64,000 bases of DNA, taken from the NCBI GenBank assembly GCA_900546625.1, contig URDU01000006.1, positions 1 to 64,000 of the forward strand. Direction: 5' to 3'. This DNA is from an uncultured Lachnobacterium sp. (GTDB lineage Bacteria; Bacillota; Clostridia; Lachnospirales; Lachnospiraceae). This document shows positions 48,129 through 57,890 of the stretch, piece by piece. Positions within the stretch are counted from its first letter, which is position 1, and each line of letters begins with the position of its first letter. The notes beneath the pieces are model-generated. The model did not search any database. It had not been told where the DNA came from and saw only the letters and a program-made list of their open reading frames with translations. The position numbers and the translations under genes are program-made.

Positions 48129-48623
48129 ATGTTCGAAATAGGTGATTACGTATTAAATGCTACAAATGGTATTTGCAAAATAAGCGAAATCGTGGAGTTA
48201 GACATGTCAGGAGACAAGCAGCTCAAGTCATATTTTTTACTCCGCCCTGTTGAGGAGGAGAATGACAGAGTGTATATACCTGTTGACAATGCTGATAAGA
48301 GGATACGTAAGGTAATAACACAGGATGAGGCACTGGCGGTGCTCGATAGAGTACCTGAGATAGAGGCGCTCGCGGTAAACAATGAGAAGGAGCGCGAAAC
48401 GCGCTATAAGGAGGCAGTCAGAAGCTGTGAGCCGGATAGTGTGATCAGTCTCTTAAAGTGTTTACATATCAGAAATGAGCAGCGTGCACAGGCAGGCAAG
48501 AAGTCTACAGCCGTCGATGAGCGCTATGGCAAGATGGCAGAGCACAATTTAAATGCAGAGCTTGCATTTGTTCTTGAAAAGGACAAGCAGGAGATTAAAG
48601 ATATAATTCATGATATGCTATAG
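48129..48623 (+). CDS. CarD/CdnL-family transcription regulator
   Basis: A 164-residue protein. The N-terminal CarD RNA-polymerase-interacting domain (MFEIGDYVLNATNGICKI, then YFLLRPVEEENDRVYIPVDN) is followed by an alpha-helical C-terminal domain. Members bind the RNA polymerase beta subunit and stabilise open promoters, often at rRNA and stress genes. GAAAGAGG precedes the ATG. It is monocistronic with a terminator after it. Known targets cannot be read from the sequence. Confidence 0.85.
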   Translation: MFEIGDYVLNATNGICKISEIVELDMSGDKQLKSYFLLRPVEEENDRVYIPVDNADKRIRKVITQDEALAVLDRVPEIEALAVNNEKERETRYKEAVRSCEPDSVISLLKCLHIRNEQRAQAGKKSTAVDERYGKMAEHNLNAELAFVLEKDKQEIKDIIHDML

Positions 48624-48629
48624 TATGTG

Positions 48630-48664
48630 GGCAGAATCAGAAAGCGGGTTCTGCCTTGTTTTTT
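48630..48664 (+). terminator. rho-independent terminator after the CarD gene
   Basis: GGCAGAATC (48630-48638) pairs with GGGTTCTGCC (48646-48655) over about 7-9 bp, followed by TTGTTTTTT. The following AT-rich gap to 48837 shows no gene. Confidence 0.8.
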
Positions 48665-48837
48665 GCTAAAAATAAGAGATATTAAGAAAAGTTTAAACAA
48701 ATAATTAATGAGTTTATGCCATGAATATGTTATTATATATCAGGTAAGGGCATATAATATTACCGGTTAAGGGTAAATGAGAAAACTTATCATGTTTTAT
48801 CTGATAAAAACAAAAGAATGAAAGTAAGGGAATCGAT

Positions 48838-49539
48838 ATGAATAATATGAATATTAATTCTGCAATAGCAGATACTCTGGATATAGGGAATACAGACACA
48901 GAGAAAAAGACAGGGCTCATAGGCTTTTATAATTACACGGTAGTGCTTACATACATAGGCATGTGGATAGGCTTCCTTGGAGTTATGCTTGCCATAAAGG
49001 ATAGGTATGTGGGTTCACTAATCTGTCTTATGCTGGCCGGTGTCTGTGATATGTTTGATGGCACCATTGCATCCACAAAGAAGGATCGTACCAGGGACGA
49101 GCGCACATTTGGCATACAGATAGATTCGTTAAGTGATATCATATGCTTCGGTGTGCTTCCGGCAGTGTGGGTATTTTGCGTGACACCAAAGATATCAGTT
49201 GCATTTATCGCCATATTTGTATTCATTCTTTGCGGGCTTATCCGTCTGGCATACTTTAATGTGGATGAGGCCAACAGGCAGGCAGCGACAGCAGAGCGCA
49301 GACAGTATTATCTGGGGCTTCCAATCACCTCAAGTGCGCTTGCTATCCCGGCGGTATATCTGATTGGAGAGTTCACAGCTATACATACACAGACAATCGC
49401 GGCACTTGCCCTTTTAATCATTGGCATTTGCTACGTGCTCCCTGTAAAGCTCAAAAAGCCATCTCTTTTTGGAGAGGTTCTGCTTGTAGGTATAGGAGCA
49501 GTTGAGTTTTGTATTCTCATTGCGGAGGTTCTTATTTAA
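48838..49539 (+). CDS. pssA: CDP-diacylglycerol-serine O-phosphatidyltransferase
   Basis: A 233-residue polytopic CDP-alcohol phosphatidyltransferase. The catalytic motif appears as DMFDGTIAS, then FGIQIDSLSD (about residues 74-103); the Ala-Arg of the consensus is replaced by Ala-Ser. It makes phosphatidylserine from CDP-diacylglycerol and serine; the adjacent decarboxylase makes phosphatidylethanolamine, which supports the serine assignment. Its TAA overlaps the psd ATG by 1 nt. Confidence 0.9.
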   Translation: MNNMNINSAIADTLDIGNTDTEKKTGLIGFYNYTVVLTYIGMWIGFLGVMLAIKDRYVGSLICLMLAGVCDMFDGTIASTKKDRTRDERTFGIQIDSLSDIICFGVLPAVWVFCVTPKISVAFIAIFVFILCGLIRLAYFNVDEANRQAATAERRQYYLGLPITSSALAIPAVYLIGEFTAIHTQTIAALALLIIGICYVLPVKLKKPSLFGEVLLVGIGAVEFCILIAEVLI

Positions 49540-50360
49540 TGGCAAAAAAATCGTTTGTAGACTGGCTTTACACCACGGCACCTGGGCGTGTGACACTTAA
49601 GGTGCTTCTGCATACAGGTGCACTTAAGCTCGGAGAAATAGTAGCACGCTCCCCGCTGTCTAAGCCGTTTATCAGCCGGTATATAAAGAATAACAATATA
49701 GACATGTCTGATTTTAAGGGTCAGAAATATAACAGCTTTCAGGACTTTTTCTCAAGAAAGCGTGATGATATTGAGGTGGACAGGCAGGCTGAGCATCTTA
49801 TTAGTCCGTGTGACGGCTACCTGAGTGCATACAGGATAAAAAGCAACAACAGCTTTCACATCAAGGGCTCATGGTACAAGGTGACGGACCTTGTCACCGA
49901 CAAAAAAATTGCAAAGGAATTTGTTGGAGGAGATTGCGTGATACTGCGTCTTTGTGCCAATGATTATCATCATTACTGCTATATAGATGATGGATTTCAG
50001 GGCAGGAATCATTTCGTGAAGGGTTTGCTTCACAGTGTACAGCCTATTGCACTGGAAAATGCGCCTGTATACAGGCAAAACAGGCGTATGTGGACTATTC
50101 TGGATACAGTTAATTTTGGCAAGGTAGCACAGATTGAGATAGGTGCGCTGCTTGTGGGAGGCATAGTCAATGACCACGAGAATGTTATGATGAGAAAGGG
50201 CGCAGAGATGGGGCACTTTGAGCTGATTGGCTCCACAATAGTGCTTTTGTTTAAAAAAGGTCATATTGACCTGCTTCCGGAAATTAAAGAGTGTATAAAA
50301 GGAGACAAAGAAGTACGTGTTATCCAGGGACAGCATATCGCAAACAGGACAGTTTTTTAA
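49539..50360 (+). CDS. psd: phosphatidylserine decarboxylase
   Basis: A 273-residue PSD proenzyme. GGAGG about 10 nt upstream selects the ATG at 49539 inside the pssA stop. The self-cleavage site is GHFELIGSTIVLLF, a variant (IGST) of the LGST motif, whose Ser becomes the pyruvoyl group. DYHHYCYIDDG holds the active-site histidines. It converts phosphatidylserine to phosphatidylethanolamine at the membrane. The PAP2 gene begins 44 nt before its end. Confidence 0.92.
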   Translation: MAKKSFVDWLYTTAPGRVTLKVLLHTGALKLGEIVARSPLSKPFISRYIKNNNIDMSDFKGQKYNSFQDFFSRKRDDIEVDRQAEHLISPCDGYLSAYRIKSNNSFHIKGSWYKVTDLVTDKKIAKEFVGGDCVILRLCANDYHHYCYIDDGFQGRNHFVKGLLHSVQPIALENAPVYRQNRRMWTILDTVNFGKVAQIEIGALLVGGIVNDHENVMMRKGAEMGHFELIGSTIVLLFKKGHIDLLPEIKECIKGDKEVRVIQGQHIANRTVF

Positions 50361-51000
50361 CAGAATACTTCCAAAATACAGTCGTATTCCGCTGCTTTTT
50401 ACAGTAGTGCTCAATTTCAGTGTATACTGGGGCGCGCGTGCTATTGCAGGCGGTTTTATCCATCACAATATAGAGACCTCGCTTGATGATATGATACCGG
50501 TTGTGTACCCTACAGTAGTCATTTATTTTGGCTGCTATATTTTTTGGATTATAGGATATCTGTACAATGCAGCGATGGATAAAAGGCACTGTTATCGTTT
50601 CCTCATGGCAGACTGGCTGGCAAAGGCAGTCTGTTTTATCTGTTATGTCGTGTATCCTACAACCAACACCCGCCCGGAAATAGTGGGCTCAGACATATGG
50701 GCACAGCTCATGCGCTTTTTATATAGTATGGATGCAGCTGACAATCTTTTTCCATCTATACACTGCCTTGTAAGCTGGCTGTGCTATATAGGCATCCGTG
50801 GCAATAAAAAAGTACCGCAGTGGATACGTACAACCTTCTGTATTTGCGCTATAGCAGTATTCATATCCACATTGACTACGAAGCAGCATGTGATATATGA
50901 TGTAGTTGCAGGAGTTGCGCTGGTGGAAGTGACATACCGGGTTTCAAAGCTGATAGTTAAAAAGGCAGTTAAAAAGGGAAAATCGAATACAGAAGCATAA
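50317..51000 (+). CDS. PAP2-family membrane lipid phosphatase
   Basis: A 227-residue membrane protein with about five helices. Catalytic residues are visible in NLFPSIHCLVSW (PSxH) and TKQHVIYDVVAG (HxxxD); the first PAP2 motif is reduced to TNTRPE. The start is a GTG at 50317, preceded by AGGAG at about 12 nt, since there is no ATG near the N-terminus; it overlaps psd by 44 nt. It may remove phosphate from a lipid such as phosphatidylglycerophosphate or undecaprenyl pyrophosphate. The operon with pssA and psd suggests phospholipid synthesis. Confidence 0.82.
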   Translation: MLSRDSISQTGQFFNRILPKYSRIPLLFTVVLNFSVYWGARAIAGGFIHHNIETSLDDMIPVVYPTVVIYFGCYIFWIIGYLYNAAMDKRHCYRFLMADWLAKAVCFICYVVYPTTNTRPEIVGSDIWAQLMRFLYSMDAADNLFPSIHCLVSWLCYIGIRGNKKVPQWIRTTFCICAIAVFISTLTTKQHVIYDVVAGVALVEVTYRVSKLIVKKAVKKGKSNTEA

Positions 51001-51061
51001 TATGTATAAACAGTATAAGGTATACAATTAGTAAGAAAACCTAAAACCAAGGAGTATAAAC

Positions 51062-51724
51062 ATGGATGATACACAAATAGAGATGCTGCCGATGCTGGGC
51101 GAATTTAGTTCAATTGCCTCGCAGTATGAACACATCATGTTCTACTACGAATCGGGTATACAGCAGATAGTAGCAAAGCTGCAGATATTAAATAATGAAT
51201 TCAAAAACAATCACGAAAGAAATCCAATCGAGAACATAAAGAGCCGTGTAAAGTCGCTTGACAGCATAATAGACAAAATGAAGCGAAAGGGCATTCCGCT
51301 CACCACCAACGCCATGAAGCGTGAGATTAAGGATATAGCCGGCGTCAGGGTCATTTGTCCATTCATATCCGATGTATATCAGGTGGCCAATATGCTTGTG
51401 AATCAGGCGGATGTCGAGATTGTCACAATAAAGGACTACATAAAAAAACCGAAGGATAATGGCTACAGGAGTCTTCATATGATAGTGCTGGTTGATGTGT
51501 ATTTTTCGGATCACAAGGACAAGGTGCCGATAGAGATACAGTTTCGTACCATTGCGATGAATTTCTGGGCCAGCACAGAGCATCAGCTTCGCTACAAGAA
51601 GAGCCGTGTATTCACGGAGGAGATGCAGCGGGAGCTTAAGAAATGCGCAGATATCATGGCTGACGCTGATGACAAGATGCAGAATCTGGCAAATGTTTCG
51701 GGGATTGTGCAGCCGATTGAGTAA
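51062..51724 (+). CDS. small alarmone synthetase (RelQ/YjbM-type (p)ppGpp synthetase)
   Basis: A 220-residue RelA/SpoT synthetase-only protein. The fold shows DIAGVRVICPF, KDNGYRSLHMIV and PIEIQFRTIAMNFWASTEHQL, which are the ATP/GDP-binding and catalytic blocks. No hydrolase or regulatory domains are attached, and the length matches RelQ. It makes (p)ppGpp under stress. AAGGAG precedes the ATG. A terminator follows directly. Confidence 0.9.
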   Translation: MDDTQIEMLPMLGEFSSIASQYEHIMFYYESGIQQIVAKLQILNNEFKNNHERNPIENIKSRVKSLDSIIDKMKRKGIPLTTNAMKREIKDIAGVRVICPFISDVYQVANMLVNQADVEIVTIKDYIKKPKDNGYRSLHMIVLVDVYFSDHKDKVPIEIQFRTIAMNFWASTEHQLRYKKSRVFTEEMQRELKKCADIMADADDKMQNLANVSGIVQPIE

Positions 51725-51728
51725 AAGA

Positions 51729-51752
51729 GAGTGATGTAAATCACTCTTTTTT
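51729..51752 (+). terminator. rho-independent terminator
   Basis: GAGTGAT (51729-51735) pairs perfectly with ATCACTC (51740-51746), loop GTAA, tail TTTTTT. Confidence 0.85.
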
Positions 51753-51792
51753 GCTTGTAAATCAAAAGTTTATATTTATTTAATAAAAATTG

Positions 51793-51819
51793 TTAGCACT
51801 CTTGCTTGACGAGTGCTAA
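51793..51819 (+). promoter_or_regulatory. CIRCE operator (HrcA binding site) of clpB
   Basis: TTAGCACTC, 9 nt, GAGTGCTAA is an exact match to the CIRCE inverted repeat. HrcA bound here would cover the -35 box of the clpB promoter and repress it until heat or misfolding stress. Confidence 0.95.
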
Positions 51820-51834
51820 TTTGCGTGCTATAAC
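51806..51834 (+). promoter_or_regulatory. sigma-A promoter of clpB overlapping CIRCE
   Basis: TTGACG at 51806-51811, a 17-nt spacer, and TATAAC at 51829-51834. The -35 is inside the CIRCE loop and right arm. The leader to the ATG at 51955 is about 115 nt with no further structure seen. Confidence 0.85.
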
Positions 51835-51954
51835 ATAGTCACAAGGAATATTGAAGAATTATTTAAAGGATTATTTAGATATAAAATTTTGATATTACCT
51901 GTATGACACATAAGAATTATATTTATGGATAACATAGTAGAAGGGAGTGAGACT

Positions 51955-54546
51955 ATGAACATTCAAAAATTTACACAGAAATCAATAGAGGCAGTCAATG
52001 ACTGCGAGAAGCTTGCATATGATTATGGCAATCAGGAGATAGAACAGGAGCACCTGCTTGTGGCATTACTTTCACAGGAGGACGGACTGATACCGAAGCT
52101 GATTGACAAAATGGAGATAAACGTAGAGCATTTCACGGAGAATGCAAAGCGCCATCTGGCAGCGCGCACAAAGGTAAGCGGTAGCAGTGCACAGGTCTAT
52201 GTGGGCAATGATTTAAACAAGGTTCTTATCCATGCTGAGGACGAGGCAAAGGCAATGGGAGATGAGTATGTTTCGGTAGAGCATCTTTTCCTGTGTCTGC
52301 TGAAGTATCCAAACAAGGCAATGAAGGAGCTGATTAAGGAGTACGGTCTCACAAGAGACAGATTCCTCACAGCACTTTCTACGGTCAGGGGCAATCAGAA
52401 GGTCACATCCGATAACCCTGAGGCCACCTATGATACACTTGAGAAATACGGCTACGACATGGTGGAGCGTGCAAGACAGCAGAAGCTTGATCCTGTTATC
52501 GGCCGTGATGATGAGATACGAAATGTAGTGCGTATTCTCTCGCGTAAGACTAAAAATAACCCGGTACTTATCGGTGAGCCGGGTGTTGGTAAAACGGCAG
52601 TCGTTGAGGGACTGGCACAGCGTATCGTAAAAGGCGATGTGCCTGAAGGCTTAAAGGACAAAAAACTGTTTGCACTCGATATGGGTTCTCTGATTGCAGG
52701 AGCTAAGTACAGGGGCGAGTTTGAGGAGAGACTTAAGGCAGTGCTTGAGGAGGTAAAAGCCTCTGACGGCCAGATAATTCTCTTTATCGATGAGCTTCAT
52801 ACAATTGTCGGAGCAGGAAAGACAGACGGAGCCATGGATGCAGGACAGCTTCTTAAGCCAATGCTTGCAAGAGGTGAGCTGCACTGCGTAGGTGCCACCA
52901 CACTCGATGAGTACCGTGAGTACATTGAGAAGGATGCAGCCCTTGAGAGACGTTTCCAGCCTGTTATGGTAGACGAGCCGACAGTAGAGGACACTATCTC
53001 AATACTTCGTGGCCTTAAGGACAGATACGAGGTATTCCACGGCGTCAAAATCACGGACTCGGCACTTGTCACAGCGGCTGTACTTTCAAACAGATATATC
53101 ACAGACAGATTTTTGCCTGATAAGGCAATAGACCTGGTGGATGAGGCCTGTGCCATGATAAAGACGGAGCTTGATTCAATGCCTGCAGAGCTTGATGAGC
53201 AGAATCGTAAGATTATGCAGCTTGAGATAGAGGAGACAGCTCTAAAGAAAGAGACAGATCACTTAAGTCAGGACAGGCTCGCAGCACTCCAGAAGGAGCT
53301 TGCAGAGCTGCGTGATGACTTCAATGCCAAAAAGGCTCAGTGGCAGAATGAGAAGGGCGCTGTTGACAAGGTCAGCAAGCTTCGTGAAAAGATTGAGTCT
53401 ACAAAGAATGAAATCAAGACAGCACAGCAGAACTATGACCTGGAAAAGGCAGCAGAGCTGCAGTATGGTGTGCTTCCAAACCTTCAGAAGGAGCTGGAAT
53501 CAGAGGAGGCACTGCTTAAGGACAGAGACTTATCGCTTGTGCGAGAGAACGTGGGCGATGAGGAGATTGCACTTATTATCTCGCGCTGGACAGGAATACC
53601 TGTTGCAAAGCTTACGGAGAGTGAGCGTAATAAGACACTTCACCTCGATGAGGAGCTGCACAAGAGGGTAATAGGACAGGATGACGGAGTCACAAAGGTG
53701 ACAGAGGCTATCATCCGTTCAAAGGCAGGCATCAAGGATCCTACAAAGCCGATAGGCTCGTTTATGTTCCTTGGACCTACAGGTGTAGGTAAGACAGAGC
53801 TTGCAAAGGCACTTGCGGCAAGTCTTTTTGATGATGAAAACAACATGGTCAGACTCGATATGAGTGAGTACATGGAGAAGTACTCAGTGTCACGACTCAT
53901 CGGAGCGCCTCCGGGATACGTAGGCTATGATGAGGGTGGACAGCTCACAGAGGCTGTAAGGCGTAAGCCATATTCAGTAGTACTCTTTGATGAGGTGGAA
54001 AAAGCCCATCCGGATGTATTCAACGTGCTGCTTCAGGTGCTTGATGACGGACGAATTACTGACTCACAGGGACGTACCGTGGATTTCAAAAACACTATCA
54101 TCATTATGACAAGTAACCTCGGCTCACAGGAGCTTCTTGAGGGCATAGAGGCAGACGGCAGCATCAGCACAGAGTGTGAGAACCGCGTCATGGATGAGCT
54201 TAAGGGCCATTTTAGACCGGAGTTTTTAAACAGACTTGATGAGATCATCATGTTCAAGCCTCTCACAAAGGACAACATCGGTCATATCATCACCCTGCTC
54301 ATGGCGGACTTAAACAAGCGTCTTGTCGACAAGGAAATCACAGTCGAGCTGACAGACACTGCAAAGCAGTTTATCACCGACAATGGCTACGATCCGGTAT
54401 ACGGAGCAAGACCACTCAAGAGATATCTGCAGAAACATGTCGAGACACTTGCAGCAAAGCTGATTCTGGCAGATGGTGTGAGAGCAGGAGATACCATTCT
54501 TATAGATGTGAAGGATGGACAGCTTAGTGCATCTGCAGTGCAGTAA
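51955..54546 (+). CDS. clpB: ATP-dependent disaggregase ClpB
   Basis: An 863-residue class I Clp ATPase. AAGGGAG selects the ATG at 51955 over one 30 nt upstream. The N domain (double Clp_N repeat) occupies residues 1-145. AAA-1 has GEPGVGKT (about 207-214), the middle coiled-coil domain lies at about 410-530, and AAA-2 has GPTGVGKT (about 607-614). The long M-domain distinguishes ClpB from ClpC, and the ClpP-binding loop is absent. It resolubilises aggregates with DnaK. Regulation by HrcA follows from the perfect CIRCE. Confidence 0.96.
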   Translation: MNIQKFTQKSIEAVNDCEKLAYDYGNQEIEQEHLLVALLSQEDGLIPKLIDKMEINVEHFTENAKRHLAARTKVSGSSAQVYVGNDLNKVLIHAEDEAKAMGDEYVSVEHLFLCLLKYPNKAMKELIKEYGLTRDRFLTALSTVRGNQKVTSDNPEATYDTLEKYGYDMVERARQQKLDPVIGRDDEIRNVVRILSRKTKNNPVLIGEPGVGKTAVVEGLAQRIVKGDVPEGLKDKKLFALDMGSLIAGAKYRGEFEERLKAVLEEVKASDGQIILFIDELHTIVGAGKTDGAMDAGQLLKPMLARGELHCVGATTLDEYREYIEKDAALERRFQPVMVDEPTVEDTISILRGLKDRYEVFHGVKITDSALVTAAVLSNRYITDRFLPDKAIDLVDEACAMIKTELDSMPAELDEQNRKIMQLEIEETALKKETDHLSQDRLAALQKELAELRDDFNAKKAQWQNEKGAVDKVSKLREKIESTKNEIKTAQQNYDLEKAAELQYGVLPNLQKELESEEALLKDRDLSLVRENVGDEEIALIISRWTGIPVAKLTESERNKTLHLDEELHKRVIGQDDGVTKVTEAIIRSKAGIKDPTKPIGSFMFLGPTGVGKTELAKALAASLFDDENNMVRLDMSEYMEKYSVSRLIGAPPGYVGYDEGGQLTEAVRRKPYSVVLFDEVEKAHPDVFNVLLQVLDDGRITDSQGRTVDFKNTIIIMTSNLGSQELLEGIEADGSISTECENRVMDELKGHFRPEFLNRLDEIIMFKPLTKDNIGHIITLLMADLNKRLVDKEITVELTDTAKQFITDNGYDPVYGARPLKRYLQKHVETLAAKLILADGVRAGDTILIDVKDGQLSASAVQ

Positions 54547-54660
54547 AACTTCTGAGGCAAAATGAAAAATATGAGAAGGGTTATGCAAAATTTAAGCAGT
54601 TTTATCCTGCATTAAAGGGCAAATATTAGTCATTTCGTAGAAAAATAAATTTTGTGTTGT

Positions 54661-54717
54661 AAAGTGGTGCAAATTCATGTATCTTATTATAGGGAAATGA
54701 ATTTTGCACCACTTTTT
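54661..54717 (+). terminator. strong rho-independent terminator in the clpB-rarA gap
   Basis: AAGTGGTGCAAATTCAT (54661-54677) pairs with ATGAATTTTGCACCACTT (54696-54713), one bulged base, followed by a T-run. The rest of the 298-nt gap is AT-rich with several GCAAAAT words and no gene. Confidence 0.85.
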
Positions 54718-54844
54718 TATGCATAATTAGCACTTATAAAACACATAATTGCCGATTATATCAATGCAAAATGAATTTTTTGCTAAAAGAAATTGCAAAA
54801 TGATATAACAGATATATCAAATATGCATTTCAGGCGGGGATGAT

Positions 54845-56185
54845 ATGGATTTATTTGATTACATGAGAGAACAGAATAAGGAGACAAGCGGTCCCTTAGC
54901 TTCTAGGATGCGTCCGACAACACTTGATGAGGTGGTCGGGCAGCAGCACATAGTTGGGAAGGACAAGCTTTTGTATCGTGCGATTAAAGCCGATAAGCTC
55001 AGCTCCATCATCTTTTACGGGCCGCCGGGCACCGGAAAGACTACTTTGGCAAAGGTCATAGCCCACACTACCAGTGCTGAGTTTATGCAGATTAATGCAA
55101 CCTCTGCAGGCAAGAAGGACATGGAAGAGGTCGTGGAGCAGGCGAAGAATAATCAGGGAATGTATCAGAAGAAGACGATACTTTTTATCGATGAGATACA
55201 CCGCTTCAACAAGGGGCAGCAGGATTATCTGCTTCCGTTTGTGGAGGATGGCACCATTATTCTGATAGGAGCTACCACTGAGAATCCTTACTTTGAGGTA
55301 AACGGTGCTTTGCTTTCACGCTCAGTCATTTTTGAGCTTAAAAAGCTGTCAACGGATGATATAAAGGTACTTCTTAAGAGAGCACTGACTGACACAGAAA
55401 AGGGCATGGGTGCATACAATGCACAGATAGATGATGATGCACTTGATTTCCTTGCAGATGTGTCAAACGGAGATGCGAGAGCGGCGCTCACAGCGATTGA
55501 GCTTGGTGTACTGACCACGGACAGGTCAGACGATGGCATCATTCATATCACTATCGATGTGGCTAGCGAATGTATACAAAAAAGAGTTATCTCCTATGAT
55601 AAGAAGGGGGATAACCATTACGATACCATCTCTGCTTTTATAAAGAGCATGCGTGGCTCAGACCCGGATGCGGCGGTCTATTATCTGGCGAGGATGCTTT
55701 ATGCCGGAGAAGATGTGAAATTTATCGCAAGACGAATCATGATACTTGCATCGGAGGATATAGGCAATGCAGACCCGATGGCTATGGTTGTAGCGGCATC
55801 GGCGGCGGCAGAGGTCGAGCGCGTTGGAATGCCGGAGGCACAGATTATTCTGTCACAGGCTGTCACATACATGGCATGCGCGCCAAAGAGCAATGCATCA
55901 TATAATGCGATATCGGCAGCGATGAGCTGCGTGAAGCAGACTAAGACACCGGCTGTTCCGGCACATCTGCAGGATGCCCATTACGGTGCGGCAGAAAAGC
56001 TCGGGCACGGAGTCGGGTACAAATACGCACACGACTATCCAAATCACTATGTGAAGCAGCAGTATCTGCCGGATGGCCTTACAGACAGAGTGTTTTACAA
56101 GCCTACGGATATAGGCTATGAGGCAAAGATAAAAGCACACATGGATGAGCTTCACAGAGACTGTGATAATAACATAAATATTTAA
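54845..56185 (+). CDS. rarA: replication-associated recombination protein A (MgsA/RarA)
   Basis: A 446-residue AAA+ ATPase. PLASRMRPTTLDEVVGQ opens the protein; Walker A is GPPGTGKT (residues 59-66), Walker B LFIDEIHRFNKGQQD, and sensor 1 IGATTENPYFEVN. The C-terminal tetramerisation domain contains MACAPKSNASYNAI and GYKYAHDYP, diagnostic of RarA/WRNIP1. It acts at stalled replication forks. GGCGGGGA precedes the ATG. The aminotransferase gene follows after 25 nt. Confidence 0.95.
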   Translation: MDLFDYMREQNKETSGPLASRMRPTTLDEVVGQQHIVGKDKLLYRAIKADKLSSIIFYGPPGTGKTTLAKVIAHTTSAEFMQINATSAGKKDMEEVVEQAKNNQGMYQKKTILFIDEIHRFNKGQQDYLLPFVEDGTIILIGATTENPYFEVNGALLSRSVIFELKKLSTDDIKVLLKRALTDTEKGMGAYNAQIDDDALDFLADVSNGDARAALTAIELGVLTTDRSDDGIIHITIDVASECIQKRVISYDKKGDNHYDTISAFIKSMRGSDPDAAVYYLARMLYAGEDVKFIARRIMILASEDIGNADPMAMVVAASAAAEVERVGMPEAQIILSQAVTYMACAPKSNASYNAISAAMSCVKQTKTPAVPAHLQDAHYGAAEKLGHGVGYKYAHDYPNHYVKQQYLPDGLTDRVFYKPTDIGYEAKIKAHMDELHRDCDNNINI

Positions 56186-56210
56186 AAAATCAGACCAGGA
56201 GGATCTTTAA

Positions 56211-57494
56211 ATGAAAAAGTATACAGAAATGACAAAGGACGAGTTAATGCAGGAAAAGACAGCACTTGAGGCTGAGTACGAGAAGATTAAGAATCTTGGC
56301 TTAAGCCTTGACATGTCGCGTGGAAAGCCGGGAGCAGACCAGCTTGACCTCTCACTCCCTATGCTCGATGTCTTGAAATCAGACAGTGATATGAAGAGTG
56401 AATCAGGACTTGATGTGAGAAACTATGCATGTCTGGACGGAATTCCTGAGGCAAAGGCCCTTATCGCTGGCATGGTAGGAGCAAAGCCTGAGCAGGCTAT
56501 AGTATATGGAAACTCAAGTCTCAATATCATGTATGATCAGGTTTCACGTGCATTTATCTTTGGTCTTTGCGGCAATACACCATGGTGCAAGCTTGACAAG
56601 GTGAAGTTCCTCTGTCCTGTACCGGGTTATGACAGGCACTTTGCAATCACAGAGGAGTTTGGAGTTGAGATGATAAACATCCCTATGACTAAGGATGGTC
56701 CTGACATGGATATGGTTGAGAAATATGTCAATAACGATGCCTCTGTAAAGGGAATCTGGTGTGTTCCGAAATACTCTAACCCACAGGGTGTTGTATACTC
56801 TGATAAGACAGTTGAGCGCTTTGCAAAGCTTAAGCCTGCAGCAGATGATTTTAGAATCTTCTGGGACAATGCATACACAATTCATCATCTCTATGATGAT
56901 AAGCAGGCAGAGATTCCAAATATCCTTGAGCTCTGCGAGAAAGAGGGAAACCCTGATATTGTATTTGAGTTCTGCTCAACAAGTAAGGTGACATTCCCTG
57001 GTGCAGGCGTGGCAGGTGTATGCACATCTGAGAAAAACCGTGAGGATATCAAGAAGCGCCTTACTATACAGACAATCGGACACGACAAGATTAATCAGCT
57101 TCGTCATGCGAGATTCTTTAAGGATGCAGATGGTATCAAGGCTCATATGGCAAAGCATGCAGCTCTTATCAGACCTAAATTCGAGCTGGTTGAGAATATC
57201 CTCACAGATGAAATTGCTTCAAGAGGCATCGGAACATGGGTTAAGCCGCTTGGTGGATACTTCTTCGGATTTGAGGCTCTTTCAGGCTGTGCAAAGGAAA
57301 TCGTTGCAAAGTGCAAGGAAGCTGGTGTCACAATGACAGGTGCAGGCTCTCCTTTCCCTTACAAGAAGGATCCGGATGACTGCGTGATAAGAATTGCTCC
57401 GACATATCCATCACTTGATGAGCTGAAAAAGGCTGCAGAGGTGTTTGTTGTTGTCACACGTCTTGTCAGCGTAAATAAACTGCTCGAGGCATAA
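56211..57494 (+). CDS. fold-type I aminotransferase (aspartate-aminotransferase-like)
   Basis: A 427-residue PLP enzyme of the subgroup often called type Ie aspartate transaminase. It opens with a helical ELMQEKTALEAEYEKI and has SLDMSRGKPGADQLDL, FLCPVPGYDRHFAI, the NPQGVVYS segment, the FWDNAYTIHHL pyridine-binding Asp, and the PLP lysine in FCSTSKVTFPGAGVAG. RIAPTYPSLDEL holds the carboxylate-binding Arg. The substrate is likely aspartate or a related amino acid. AGGAGG precedes the ATG. Operon with rarA is possible but functionally unrelated. Confidence 0.9.
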   Translation: MKKYTEMTKDELMQEKTALEAEYEKIKNLGLSLDMSRGKPGADQLDLSLPMLDVLKSDSDMKSESGLDVRNYACLDGIPEAKALIAGMVGAKPEQAIVYGNSSLNIMYDQVSRAFIFGLCGNTPWCKLDKVKFLCPVPGYDRHFAITEEFGVEMINIPMTKDGPDMDMVEKYVNNDASVKGIWCVPKYSNPQGVVYSDKTVERFAKLKPAADDFRIFWDNAYTIHHLYDDKQAEIPNILELCEKEGNPDIVFEFCSTSKVTFPGAGVAGVCTSEKNREDIKKRLTIQTIGHDKINQLRHARFFKDADGIKAHMAKHAALIRPKFELVENILTDEIASRGIGTWVKPLGGYFFGFEALSGCAKEIVAKCKEAGVTMTGAGSPFPYKKDPDDCVIRIAPTYPSLDELKKAAEVFVVVTRLVSVNKLLEA

Positions 57495-57499
57495 AATCA

Positions 57500-57598
57500 C
57501 TGTTATGTCTTAACGGATAGACGTACAATTCACTGTTATGTCTTAACGGACAGACGTGCAATTCTCTGTTATGTCCTAACGGGTAGACTTATAATTGG
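57500..57598. repeat. three tandem 33-bp repeats downstream of the aminotransferase
   Basis: Units at 57500-57532, 57533-57565 and 57566-57598 each begin CTGTTATGTC and contain TAACGG and TAGAC/CAGAC; the first two differ at only a few positions. Each unit includes an imperfect inverted repeat (GTCT / AGAC around TAACGG). They start 6 nt after the stop codon. No coding frame is evident. Confidence 0.85.
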
Positions 57599-57664
57599 CA
57601 TATTTGTCTAAAATAAGTATGTGATATATGTATAAAAACTAAATGAATATTTGTGCACATTTTT

Positions 57665-57696
57665 TCGGGATTTGGTATTTACAAATCCCGATTTTT
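57665..57696 (+). terminator. rho-independent terminator
   Basis: TCGGGATTTG (57665-57674) pairs perfectly with CAAATCCCGA (57682-57691), then TTTTT. A second, smaller hairpin GTGGC / GCCAC with T-run follows at 57759-57782. They separate the aminotransferase transcript from the pilus-like locus. Confidence 0.85.
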
Positions 57697-57820
57697 GTGT
57701 AAGATATAAATATCTTTTTAAATTGTGTCTTGCATATGTTCTATGCAGGTTTCTTTTTGTGGCATTTCGGCCACTATTTTTTCCCTTGATTTTTAGTTTC
57801 ATATATTTGATTTTTGATTT

Positions 57821-57861
57821 TATTTAACACTATTATTTTATTATTTAACACTATTATTTTA
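57821..57861. repeat. perfect 20-bp direct repeat, 21-bp period, upstream of the pilus-like locus
   Basis: TATTTAACACTATTATTTTA occurs at 57821-57840 and again at 57842-57861. A two-turn spacing places both copies on the same DNA face, as for a regulator site. They lie 30-70 nt before the first gene, where a promoter is expected; no clear -35/-10 pair was found. Confidence 0.6.
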
Positions 57862-57890
57862 GACTTAGATGAAGAAAGGATTTAAATATT

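Noticed and set aside
57500..57598. CRISPR array
   Set aside because: Three contiguous 33-bp copies have no spacers between them, and no cas genes are nearby.
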